A stretch of 19,906 nucleotides of DNA from positions 1 through 19,906 of the forward strand of contig CAVOBC010000041.1 in assembly GCA_963693635.1 (NCBI GenBank). Reading direction: 5' to 3'. The translations under genes were made by a program, and so were the position numbers. The stretch comes from CAVOBC01 sp963693635 (GTDB lineage: Bacteria > Pseudomonadota > Gammaproteobacteria > Pseudomonadales > Azotimanducaceae). This document shows, piece by piece, positions 7,647 through 13,222 of this stretch. A model generated the notes under the pieces. The model had not been told where the DNA came from. It searched no databases and was given only the letters and a program-made list of their open reading frames with translations. Numbering within the stretch: position 1 is the stretch's first letter; the number at the start of each line of letters is the position of its first letter.

Positions 7647-7745
7647 GCCGGCAGGCGTACCGCCACAACTCCACGGCGTGGAATGGTCGTTCCTGTCCAG
7701 GCCCCGTCTGCTGACGACGCAGCAAGCGCGAAGTCGGGAATAGTC

Positions 7746-8201
7746 GTGGCAGGGATATGGATCGACGCGGATGCGTGTCCCGTGGTGATTCGGGACATCG
7801 TGTTTCGTGCAGGCGAACGCACGAGGATCGATATAACCTTTGTATCGAATCAGGCGATGCGCGTTCCCGGGCTACCCAACATCCGGCACATTCAGGTGCC
7901 TCAGGGATTCGATGTGGCAGACAATGAAATCGTTCGCCGCTGCGCGGCCAATGACCTCGTTGTCACGCAGGACATTCCGCTCGCAGCAGAGGTCATTGCC
8001 AAGGGCTGCGTTGCGGTGAGTCCGCGCGGCGAACTACACACGCCCGAGAACATCGGTGGTCGACTCAACATGCGGGACTTCATGGATACCCTGCGCGCTT
8101 CCGGCGTGGCAACGGGCGGTCCACCGGCTCTGGGCAAGGCAGACAAGCAAAAGTTCGCGAATCAGCTCGACCGATGGCTCGCCCAGAATCGGGACGTGTA
8201 A
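7746..8201 (+). CDS. yaiI: UPF0178 (YaiI/YqxD, DUF188) family protein
   Basis: This conserved protein has no firmly established biochemical role; the family has a PIN-like fold with an N-terminal Asp-rich motif. The sequence follows E. coli YaiI closely: IWIDADACPVVI at the N-terminus, FDVADNEIVRRC, TQDIPLAAE, SPRGE, MRDFMDTLRASG and TGGP. A GTG at 7746 gives 151 aa, matching the usual length of about 150. The frame extends to an ATG at 7683, adding 21 residues unlike the family. Neither start has a strong ribosome site, so the shorter start is chosen on length. It lies 99 nt after cytochrome c'. Confidence 0.9.
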   Translation: MAGIWIDADACPVVIRDIVFRAGERTRIDITFVSNQAMRVPGLPNIRHIQVPQGFDVADNEIVRRCAANDLVVTQDIPLAAEVIAKGCVAVSPRGELHTPENIGGRLNMRDFMDTLRASGVATGGPPALGKADKQKFANQLDRWLAQNRDV

Positions 8202-8243
8202 GGCGCAAAATCGAGAAGGCAGTCCAGTTGCCGAGGGCGACGA

Positions 8244-8461
8244 GTGCATTTCAGCTATGAAGCAGGCAAAGACGGTCGCGTCCGGATCGATGGCGATCAG
8301 CGGCTCGCGGTAGTGCTTAAGGATCGGGAGGTGGTCTGTTTTCTGCAGCGCGTTGACATGCCGATGAGGATGCGGCGCAACTGCACATGGCGCGTGCGAG
8401 GGGGCAGTTCAAGTTCGGCAACGAGCGCATCGGCAAGGCAGCCGAGAAGCGTAAGAAGTAG
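8244..8461 (+). pseudogene. Small unknown protein, apparent one-base frameshift
   Basis: A GTG at 8244 opens a coding-looking stretch, HFSYEAGKDGRVRIDGDQ then RLAVVLKDREVVCFLQRVD, which ends near 8360. In that frame the sequence then turns Arg/Ser-rich. In the -1 frame it continues as DEDAAQLHMARARGQFK then FGNERIGKAAEKRKK and stops at TAG 8459-8461. Insertion of one base near 8360-8362 would restore a protein of about 72 aa with a Lys-rich tail. I do not recognise the family. It follows yaiI by 42 nt on the same strand. It could be a real pseudogene or a sequencing error. Confidence 0.5.
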
Positions 8462-8498
8462 CGATCCACCGGTGGCGCTGGATGGCAGACCGCTATCT

Positions 8499-8604
8499 GG
8501 CAGCGTCTCACGGTGCCGGCTTACCGGGCTGTCGCGCTGGGAGCTCGCGGCAGCATATTTGCTTTGGTTCCATGACTTTGGTTCCGTGAAAGGTGCCGAG
8601 AAAA
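8499..8604 (-). repeat. Dispersed repeat, copy 2
   Basis: Read on the minus strand this matches 3757-3848. It shares ACCTTTCA, GGAACCAAAG, ATATGCTGCCG, GAGCTCC, GCGCGACAGC, CGGTAA and CCGTGA in the same order. It has an extra internal duplication: GGAACCAAAG occurs twice, 14 nt apart. The GCTGCCGCG/CGCGACAGC stem has one mismatch; the wobble pair of copy 1 is a G-C pair here. The copy lies between the small broken ORF and the 3' end of the CoA-transferase gene. Bases 8462-8627 contain nothing else recognisable. Confidence 0.75.
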
Positions 8605-8627
8605 GCGCTTTCCTGCACTTTGCCACA

Positions 8628-9920
8628 TCAGCCATCGTTCTTGTCGTCAGCCTCGTTGGGCTGCCAGCCCGCTGTTGCGAAGGCGGCCGCGCGGGCTTGC
8701 GCCGCGTGTTTCGTGATCGCACTTACCTCGTTTTCTTCGAACCCCAACGCCGAAAGAACGAAGGCATTGTCGGCACCGAGCGTCGGGGGTCCGCCGCGGG
8801 TTGACGCAGGCGTCGCGCTGAACGACATGAGGTTGCCGACGATGGCGGTCGGGCCCACGTGTTCCAGGTCCATTGTTTCGATGTAGTTGTTCGCTTGCGT
8901 CTGTGGATCGTCGCGAACGTCGTGATAATCGCGAATACGCTCGAAGACGATGTCGGGCTGGCTGTTCAGGAACTCGCTCCACTGGGCTGTGGTGTAACGG
9001 CTGAATACGGCGCGCATCTTCGCCTGGATGTCGTGAGCATCTGCCAGTGTTGCGCCGGTCCCGAGGCGCTTGCCTGGCGCATCCCAGGTTTCGCTCAGCG
9101 CCTCGGCCGGGTCGTCAGCGAACGCCCAGAAGGCATCCCACGACTCGTTGGAGTAGGCGACGGCGAATAGAAAGTGTCCGCCGTCACTGGTTTCATAGAT
9201 GCCGTACGGCGCATTGATGTTGGCATGATGTGCGCCACTGCGCGGTAACAGGTTGCCGGTCATGAAGACGTGGGTCAGTTCCCATTGTTGCAGCCAGAGT
9301 TGCGCGCCAAGGGCGGACGTCTGCACCAGTTGACCGCGGCCGTCCCGATTTCGGGCAACGAGCGCCGTGACGATGCCGAGCGCAAACTGCATTGCGCCTG
9401 CCGTGTCTGCAATCGCGGCGCCTGGTGCGACGGGTCCGCTCTCGGGGGTGCCGGTCATGCTGGCGAGTCCGCCGCGGGCGATGGCAGCGCCGTCAAGCAT
9501 GGACTTATCGGCATCGGGCCCCAGTGGACCGAAGCCGTTCACCCGTGCGTAGACAAGGCGGGGATTGAGTTCATGGATCTCTTCGAAATCGAGACCCATG
9601 CGGGTCAACGCCGGCGCACGATAGTTGGTCAGGAATACGTCGGCCTCGGCCAGCAACCGGCGCACTGCCTCCCGCCCCAGATCCGAGTGCGCGTCCAGGC
9701 AAACCGAGCGCTTGCCACGATTCATCGCGACGAACTGAGACCCGAGAGCTTCTTTCGGCAGATCGTTGTTGACACCGCGGTGATACCGGCTCGCGTCGCC
9801 AAGCGGGGGCTCAACCTTGATTACCTCAGCGCCCATGTCTCGCAGAAAGAGGCCGGCGCCAGGTCCCTGAATGGCGATCGTCATCTCTACCACTTTGAGG
9901 TGGCTCAGTGGTCCGGACAT
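8628..9920 (-). CDS. Family III CoA-transferase (CaiB/BaiF type)
   Basis: This 430-aa cytoplasmic enzyme moves CoA between carboxylic acids through a covalent aspartyl intermediate. The N-terminus LKVVEMTIAIQGPGAGLFLRD then MGAEVIKVEPP is the family signature (normally GPxAxxxLADxGAEVIKVE). NRGKRSVCLD and ADVFLTNYRAPALTRMGLD follow. The catalytic Asp is probably Asp143 in MLDGAAIARGGL. APYGIYETSDGGHFLFA begins the second domain. The start has AGAGGG 6 nt upstream. No thiolase, ligase or dehydratase adjoins it; the nearest acyl-CoA-type gene is the SDR 4.7 kb away. The family is clear, the acid pair is not. Confidence 0.93.
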   Translation of the reverse strand: MSGPLSHLKVVEMTIAIQGPGAGLFLRDMGAEVIKVEPPLGDASRYHRGVNNDLPKEALGSQFVAMNRGKRSVCLDAHSDLGREAVRRLLAEADVFLTNYRAPALTRMGLDFEEIHELNPRLVYARVNGFGPLGPDADKSMLDGAAIARGGLASMTGTPESGPVAPGAAIADTAGAMQFALGIVTALVARNRDGRGQLVQTSALGAQLWLQQWELTHVFMTGNLLPRSGAHHANINAPYGIYETSDGGHFLFAVAYSNESWDAFWAFADDPAEALSETWDAPGKRLGTGATLADAHDIQAKMRAVFSRYTTAQWSEFLNSQPDIVFERIRDYHDVRDDPQTQANNYIETMDLEHVGPTAIVGNLMSFSATPASTRGGPPTLGADNAFVLSALGFEENEVSAITKHAAQARAAAFATAGWQPNEADDKNDG

Positions 9921-10399
9921 GTCGTTTCCCTCTGCCGATGTTGCGACTGACTATACGCAGGTTGCGCGGGCCCGCGCACCTGTTGGCGGATTGCAGCGTC
10001 TTTCGGCACCTCATCGACGGCAGTGATAAACAGGGTGTCACGAGTGCTATTGATATGATGGCTGAGGCAGCTGGGTTTGAGTCGCCGCGACTGAATTGAA
10101 TATGGGCTGCGGAGCCAGCAGATTTGAGACGCAGGCGTTACCAGATGATTGGCGCGGCAGGACTTGCTGTGCTCGCCGGGTATGGGGGGTTGCAGAAGGG
10201 CAGATCGAAACAGATGAAATGCAGGACGGATTGACCGTCGAAGGCTACCGGCGTGCTGAAGCGTGAATCCGCGAGGCGATTGCTCCCGTCATGACGGGTC
10301 GTCATTAAGGCCGGTCATGGAAGGCCCTCAAGCACTCGAGAAATCGTCGCCGCTGAAGTAGCGGCCGCATGAGATAGCAGCCTCAGTGAGACAGCGGCC
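9921..10399. other. Repeat-bearing spacer, no clear gene
   Basis: These 479 nt hold no gene I can support. Contents: the CoA-transferase upstream region (a TATAGT hexamer near 9950 on the minus strand without a matching -35), a micro-ORF at 10124-10234 that looks like a twin-arginine signal peptide, a 14-bp palindrome at 10285-10298, and a short tandem repeat starting at 10360. The low coding quality and repeats suggest decayed sequence. Confidence 0.5.
10285..10298. repeat. 14-bp perfect palindrome
   Basis: CCCGTCATGACGGG is a perfect palindrome without a loop, so it looks more like a protein-binding site than a terminator. Two further GTCAT words follow within 30 nt. No gene start is within 400 nt, which weakens an operator reading. 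Confidence 0.4.
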
Positions 10400-10411
10400 T
10401 CATGCGATAGC
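10360..10411 (+). repeat. Degenerate 16-17-nt tandem repeat, three copies
   Basis: Three adjacent units read AGCGGCCGCATGAGAT, AGCAGCCTCAGTGAGAC and AGCGGCCTCATGCGAT, followed by AGC. Units 1 and 3 differ at two positions. The third unit overlaps the last codons and TGA of the minus-strand ORF at 10400-10786, so the repeat encodes its C-terminal residues. Confidence 0.6.
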
Positions 10412-10786
10412 TGCGCGAAACTCGGTGGCTACCTCGCGCATCCGATCCTGCCAGGCATCATCGAGCGCGCTGTCGGCGCCGGCACGAACGAGATAGTCGG
10501 GCAAGTTGGTGCACAACTCGTCCAGCACCCAGGAAAGGGGTTCGGGCTCGGTGATCGGCACCACCGGCTCCCTTTTGTAGCTGATGCCCAGATGAAAGTG
10601 GGGCCCTTTGCGAAAGCAATCGAACCGCAGTATCTCTTCGGTCTGATCGTTCACGGGCCCGAAAACGTGCACGGTTGGTCCGCCGTCTAAACCGACATCG
10701 CGGTTGACGAGGGCGAATCGATACTCGCCCAGGGTTTGTTCATTGGCACCGTCCAGGCTGGGCGGGCTGAAGCCTTCGTAGGCCAT
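10400..10786 (-). CDS. Hypothetical protein, 128 aa
   Basis: I do not recognise this family. The protein is soluble, with no signal peptide or membrane segment. It has a beta-rich first half (EYRFALVNRDVGLDGGPTVHV), a central FDCFRKGPHFHLGISYKREP with a Cys and two His that could bind metal, and a helical C-terminus (LSWVLDELCTNLPDYLVRAG). It is very likely expressed: AAGGAG lies 6 nt before the ATG, one of the best ribosome sites in the window, and codon use is like neighbouring genes. It stands alone beside an island of repeats and truncated genes, which hints at accessory DNA. The last residues lie in a tandem repeat. Confidence 0.75.
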   Translation of the reverse strand: MAYEGFSPPSLDGANEQTLGEYRFALVNRDVGLDGGPTVHVFGPVNDQTEEILRFDCFRKGPHFHLGISYKREPVVPITEPEPLSWVLDELCTNLPDYLVRAGADSALDDAWQDRMREVATEFRAAIA

Positions 10787-10926
10787 AGGTCACTCCTTTC
10801 TTTCATCGGTGGCTCGCTGACGATGAGCGTGCCTGGGTGTTGTGACGGGTGCGTCTTGTGCGTGACTTGCCTGCGCAGGGATGGGAATCGCTTCGGACCG
10901 GGCACCACTAGCAGCCAGATTAGCGC

Positions 10927-11005
10927 ATGTCTGCACTCGATTCACCGCATTCCAATGTTGACGTCCGCGCGACGCAGCGTGCCGACTGGCCTGCGCTTGT
11001 CCCAG
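10927..11005 (+). pseudogene. Possible N-terminal stub of a GNAT acetyltransferase
   Basis: From the ATG at 10927 the frame reads SNVDVRATQRADWPALVPEL, which resembles the beta1-alpha1 start of GNAT N-acetyltransferases (typically VRPATxADWPAL). Homology-like sequence stops at about 11000, exactly where the hairpin-rich repeat begins, and the frame then continues through the repeat to 11193. No ribosome site is visible. The stretch is short, so chance similarity is possible. Upstream, 10787-10926 shows nothing beyond the ribosome site of the minus-strand gene. Confidence 0.3.
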
Positions 11006-11147
11006 AACTCTGTTCTGGGGCGGGCACTGGCGTGCGGTGCAGGGATGCACCGCCATTTTCCGCTGGCCTCTTTATCTGTAGGAGAATGCGAGATTTGTTT
11101 ACAAACCGACTTCCAAGAATTGTCAGGATGACAATATTGGGACAGGA
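11001..11147 (+). repeat. Structured inverted repeat, left copy
   Basis: This non-coding stretch holds four hairpins: CCCAGAAC-TCT-GTTCTGGG (11001-11019), GCGGTGCA-GGGA-TGCACCGC (11034-11053), GATTTGT-TT-ACAAACC (11092-11107, one mismatch) and ATTGTCA-GGA-TGACAAT (about 11119-11135). Its ends match the reverse complement of 11854-11942, while 60 central bases including the second hairpin are absent from the other copy. A hand alignment of the 11092-11145 part gives about 44 identities in 59 columns. It lies just past the stop of the GNAT fragment. Confidence 0.65.
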
Positions 11148-11152
11148 ACTAG

Positions 11153-11431
11153 TTAATCGAATCGCAAGCTCATCGCGAGATCGCCCGGACTGATTTCCTC
11201 TCCGGTGTATTCGAACCCAAGCTTCTGACAAAAGCGCCCTGCCTGCATATTGGCTTTTAGGTGGCTCAGCAGAAGGATTTGGGGATTGCCGTTGGCCTCG
11301 ATACGCTCGATTAAGAGCTTCATGGCGGTCATGCCGTAGCCACGTCCCTGATACCGCCCATCGATCATCATGCGCCACAGAAAATACTCCCCGCGCTCCG
11401 GGACTTCTGAGGTCATCAAGAACCCGTATGC
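11153..11431 (-). pseudogene. GNAT acetyltransferase, 5'-truncated
   Basis: The frame encodes the C-terminal half of a GNAT N-acetyltransferase: GEYFLWRMMIDGRYQGRGYG contains the acetyl-CoA pyrophosphate loop (RYQGRGYG), followed by AMKLLIERIEANGNPQILLL, NMQAGRFCQKLGFEYTGEE and a final strand AMSLRFD. Family members have about 60 more N-terminal residues; here an in-frame TGA lies at 11432-11434, just before AYGFLM. The open frame uses an ATG at 11416 or TTG at 11419, giving 87-88 aa. Its 5' edge is 10 nt from the stop of the cupin gene, so the break probably arose by recombination. The fragment lacks a substrate site. Confidence 0.7.
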
Positions 11432-11443
11432 TCAGCATGAGAC

Positions 11444-11836
11444 TCAGAGCGGGCGATGGTCGCCCGACGGGCCGGGCGTGATGTGTATAAGCTGCGCTGG
11501 CTCGACGACTTCGAGTCGATGCCATTCCCCTCGCGGCACCACACGGGCTTCGCCGGCACCGAGTTCCACCGGCGCTGGCGGAGAGTCACCGATGACGCGC
11601 ACGCGGCCGGAGACGATGATCAGAATCTCGTCGCCGTCGTAGTGGACCTCGCCGGCATGGGGCGGAGGGCGATCCATCTGCACCCAGCCAATGGACAGGC
11701 CGTCTATGCGTTGTGGTGTGCCGGGCAACGGCACCGGTGACGTGACATTGCCACCGTGGGTGATGTCAAACAGTGTCTTGGTAGCGTCGATTGGTTTAAT
11801 CATCATGTCCCTTGCCGCGAGCCGGGCGTGTTCCAT
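11444..11836 (-). CDS. Cupin-domain protein
   Basis: This small single-domain cupin (130 aa) is a beta-barrel that usually binds a divalent metal; its role, enzyme or small-molecule sensor, is open. Motif 1 is PPHAGEVHYDGDEILIIVSG with likely ligands His60 or His65 and Glu70. Motif 2 is GAGEARVVPRGEWHRLEV with His106, matching G(X)5PxG(X)2H. Alternative starts at residues 11 and 12 (11806 and 11803) are better placed after GGCAAGGGAC, so the true protein may be 119-120 aa. It ends 10 nt before the truncated GNAT and lies between two inverted repeats. Confidence 0.85.
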   Translation of the reverse strand: MEHARLAARDMMIKPIDATKTLFDITHGGNVTSPVPLPGTPQRIDGLSIGWVQMDRPPPHAGEVHYDGDEILIIVSGRVRVIGDSPPAPVELGAGEARVVPRGEWHRLEVVEPAQLIHITPGPSGDHRPL

Positions 11837-11853
11837 GGTGGTATCTCAGTGTG

Positions 11854-11942
11854 TTCTTGTTCCAAGAATTGCCATCCGGAGAATTCACGGGCGTCGGTTT
11901 GCAAGCAAACCTCTCATTTTCTTGCCCCAGAACGGGGTTCTG
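11854..11942 (-). repeat. Structured inverted repeat, right copy
   Basis: Read on the minus strand, this carries CAGAAC-CCC-GTTCTG, then GGTTTGC-TT-GCAAACC, then TTCTTG-GAA-CAAGAA, the last only 18 nt before the longest cupin start. The first two hairpins and the GACxxCCxxGAATT and GGATGxCAAT blocks match the left copy in inverted orientation. In the second hairpin a C-G pair here corresponds to a T-A pair in the left copy, a compensatory change that favours selection on the dyad. Confidence 0.65.
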
Positions 11943-12189
11943 AGACAGTGACTAACTTAACGTGCCGGATTGTGCCGGCATTGTCGGCAGGCCATCGAGG
12001 GGGGGCACGTATTGCCCCGTTGGTATACTCCGGGTGCGTTTGCGCAAAGGGTTGCGGTTTGCACGTCCGCATTCCATGGGAGTTTCAAATGCGCCTGCCC
12101 GATGAGTCGTCAATGCATCTAAGGCGACTTCAGGTGGCACGGCATGAATGGCAGCAAAGTGCTGTGAGAATTGGACCGGCGCGGGCGCG
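11943..12189 (+). other. Spacer before the kinase/enolase operon
   Basis: With the right repeat this makes a gene-free stretch of about 350 nt (11837-12189). It contains near-tandem GTGCCGG words at 11962-11985, the extended -10 promoter candidate at 12021-12029, and a TTTGCGCAAA palindrome just after it. In-frame ATGs upstream of 12190 (for example 12148) would add residues that do not resemble kinases. No ORF on the minus strand looks real. Confidence 0.5.
12021..12029 (+). promoter_or_regulatory. Extended -10 promoter candidate for kinase/enolase operon
   Basis: TGGTATACT matches the extended -10 form TGnTATAAT with one mismatch, and no -35 box is needed for that class. Transcription would start near 12036, leaving a leader of about 150 nt that includes a TTTGCGCAAA palindrome. 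It is the best promoter-like word between the cupin and kinase genes. Confidence 0.4.
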
Positions 12190-13215
12190 ATGGTGACGCG
12201 CCGGCTCGACATCGAAGACGCGAACTCGCTGGGTGACTACCTCCGCGCCTGCGGATTGCATGATGCGCAGCCAGTGGTCTCGCAGACCCTTGCTGGCGGT
12301 GTATCGAATCGCACCGTTTTGCTGGCGCGGGCGGACGGCGACTGGGTGATCAAGCAGGCGCTCAACAAGCTGCGGGTGCAGACCGATTGGTTTGCGGACC
12401 CCGCGCGGATCCACCGCGAGGCTGCTGGACTCGAGGCTGCCGCAGCGTTGTTGCCGGTCGGTGCCGCGCCGCGGCTGACGTTCGAGGACAGCGAAGCCCA
12501 TGTGATCGCGATGACGGCGGTGCCGTCGCCGCACCGAAATTGGAAAGCGTGCCTGCTTGACGGTGATATCAAAGAGAGTCACGTCACGCGTTTTGCGATG
12601 CTAGCAGCACAACTCCATGCGGGCTCCGCCGGACAAGCGCGGTACCAGACAGACTTCGCTGATCAGCAATACTTCGAAGCACTGCGGCTTGAGCCGTACT
12701 ACGGATATGCCGCGCTGAGGGAGCCACGTGCTGCCGGGTTTCTGCACGCCCTGATGAAGGACACCCGGGCACGGCGGCTTGCGCTTGTGCACGGCGATTT
12801 CAGTCCAAAGAACGTCCTTGTGTACCAGGACGGACTCGTCCTGCTCGACTTCGAGGTCATGCACTATGGCGACCCTGCGTTCGACGTGGGTTTCGCGCTG
12901 ACACACTTTCTTGGCAAAGCGAATCACCTGCCGCAGATACGCACAAAACTGGGGGATGCTGCGCACGCCTTCTGGCAACAATACCGGCAGGGCCTTGGCG
13001 ACGTGCACTTTGATGAGCTTGATGGCTTTGCCGCGATGCACCTCCTCGGCTGTCTGCTCGCGCGCGTGGCAGGAAGATCGCCGCTTGAATACCTGACCGC
13101 CCGTGAGCAAAGTGCGCAGCGTGAGATCACGTTGTCCCTAATTGCTCGGCCGCCGCACACTGTCGAACGCGTGGTTGAGGAGTTCGTGACGATGCTGCCA
13201 CGGATTTTGGACTGA
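12190..13215 (+). CDS. APH-fold small-molecule kinase (phosphotransferase family)
   Basis: This 341-aa protein has the aminoglycoside phosphotransferase/choline kinase fold and should transfer phosphate from ATP to a small hydroxyl compound. Visible motifs: nucleotide loop LAGGVSNRTV (34-43), Lys55 in VIKQA, Glu77 in HREAAGLE, catalytic HGDFSPKN (201-208) and metal site LLDFE (Asp220), followed by DPAFDVGFALTH. The substrate region HRNWKACLLDG is not that of resistance enzymes, so a metabolic substrate is likelier. The ATG at 12190 starts MVTRRLDIEDANSL; a further in-frame ATG at 12148 lacks support. The enolase-like gene starts 7 nt after its TGA with no ribosome site, implying coupling and a shared pathway. 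Confidence 0.85.
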   Translation: MVTRRLDIEDANSLGDYLRACGLHDAQPVVSQTLAGGVSNRTVLLARADGDWVIKQALNKLRVQTDWFADPARIHREAAGLEAAAALLPVGAAPRLTFEDSEAHVIAMTAVPSPHRNWKACLLDGDIKESHVTRFAMLAAQLHAGSAGQARYQTDFADQQYFEALRLEPYYGYAALREPRAAGFLHALMKDTRARRLALVHGDFSPKNVLVYQDGLVLLDFEVMHYGDPAFDVGFALTHFLGKANHLPQIRTKLGDAAHAFWQQYRQGLGDVHFDELDGFAAMHLLGCLLARVAGRSPLEYLTAREQSAQREITLSLIARPPHTVERVVEEFVTMLPRILD

Positions 13216-13222
13216 TATAACT

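Noticed and set aside
10360..10411. CRISPR array
   Set aside because: The units are contiguous with no spacers, only three in number, and no cas gene is present.
11001..11019. LexA/SOS box at CAGAACTCTGTTCTG
   Set aside because: It does not fit the CTGT-N8-ACAG form expected in gammaproteobacteria, and no SOS gene follows.
10736..11131. 131-codon plus-strand ORF
   Set aside because: It runs over the ribosome site of the opposite gene and through three hairpins; the composition is not protein-like.
11001..11942. Integron cassettes with attC sites
   Set aside because: GNAT and cupin are typical cassette cargo and the ends are palindromic, but no RYYYAAC/GTTRRRY core pairs were found, no integrase is present, and the two repeats are inverted, not direct.
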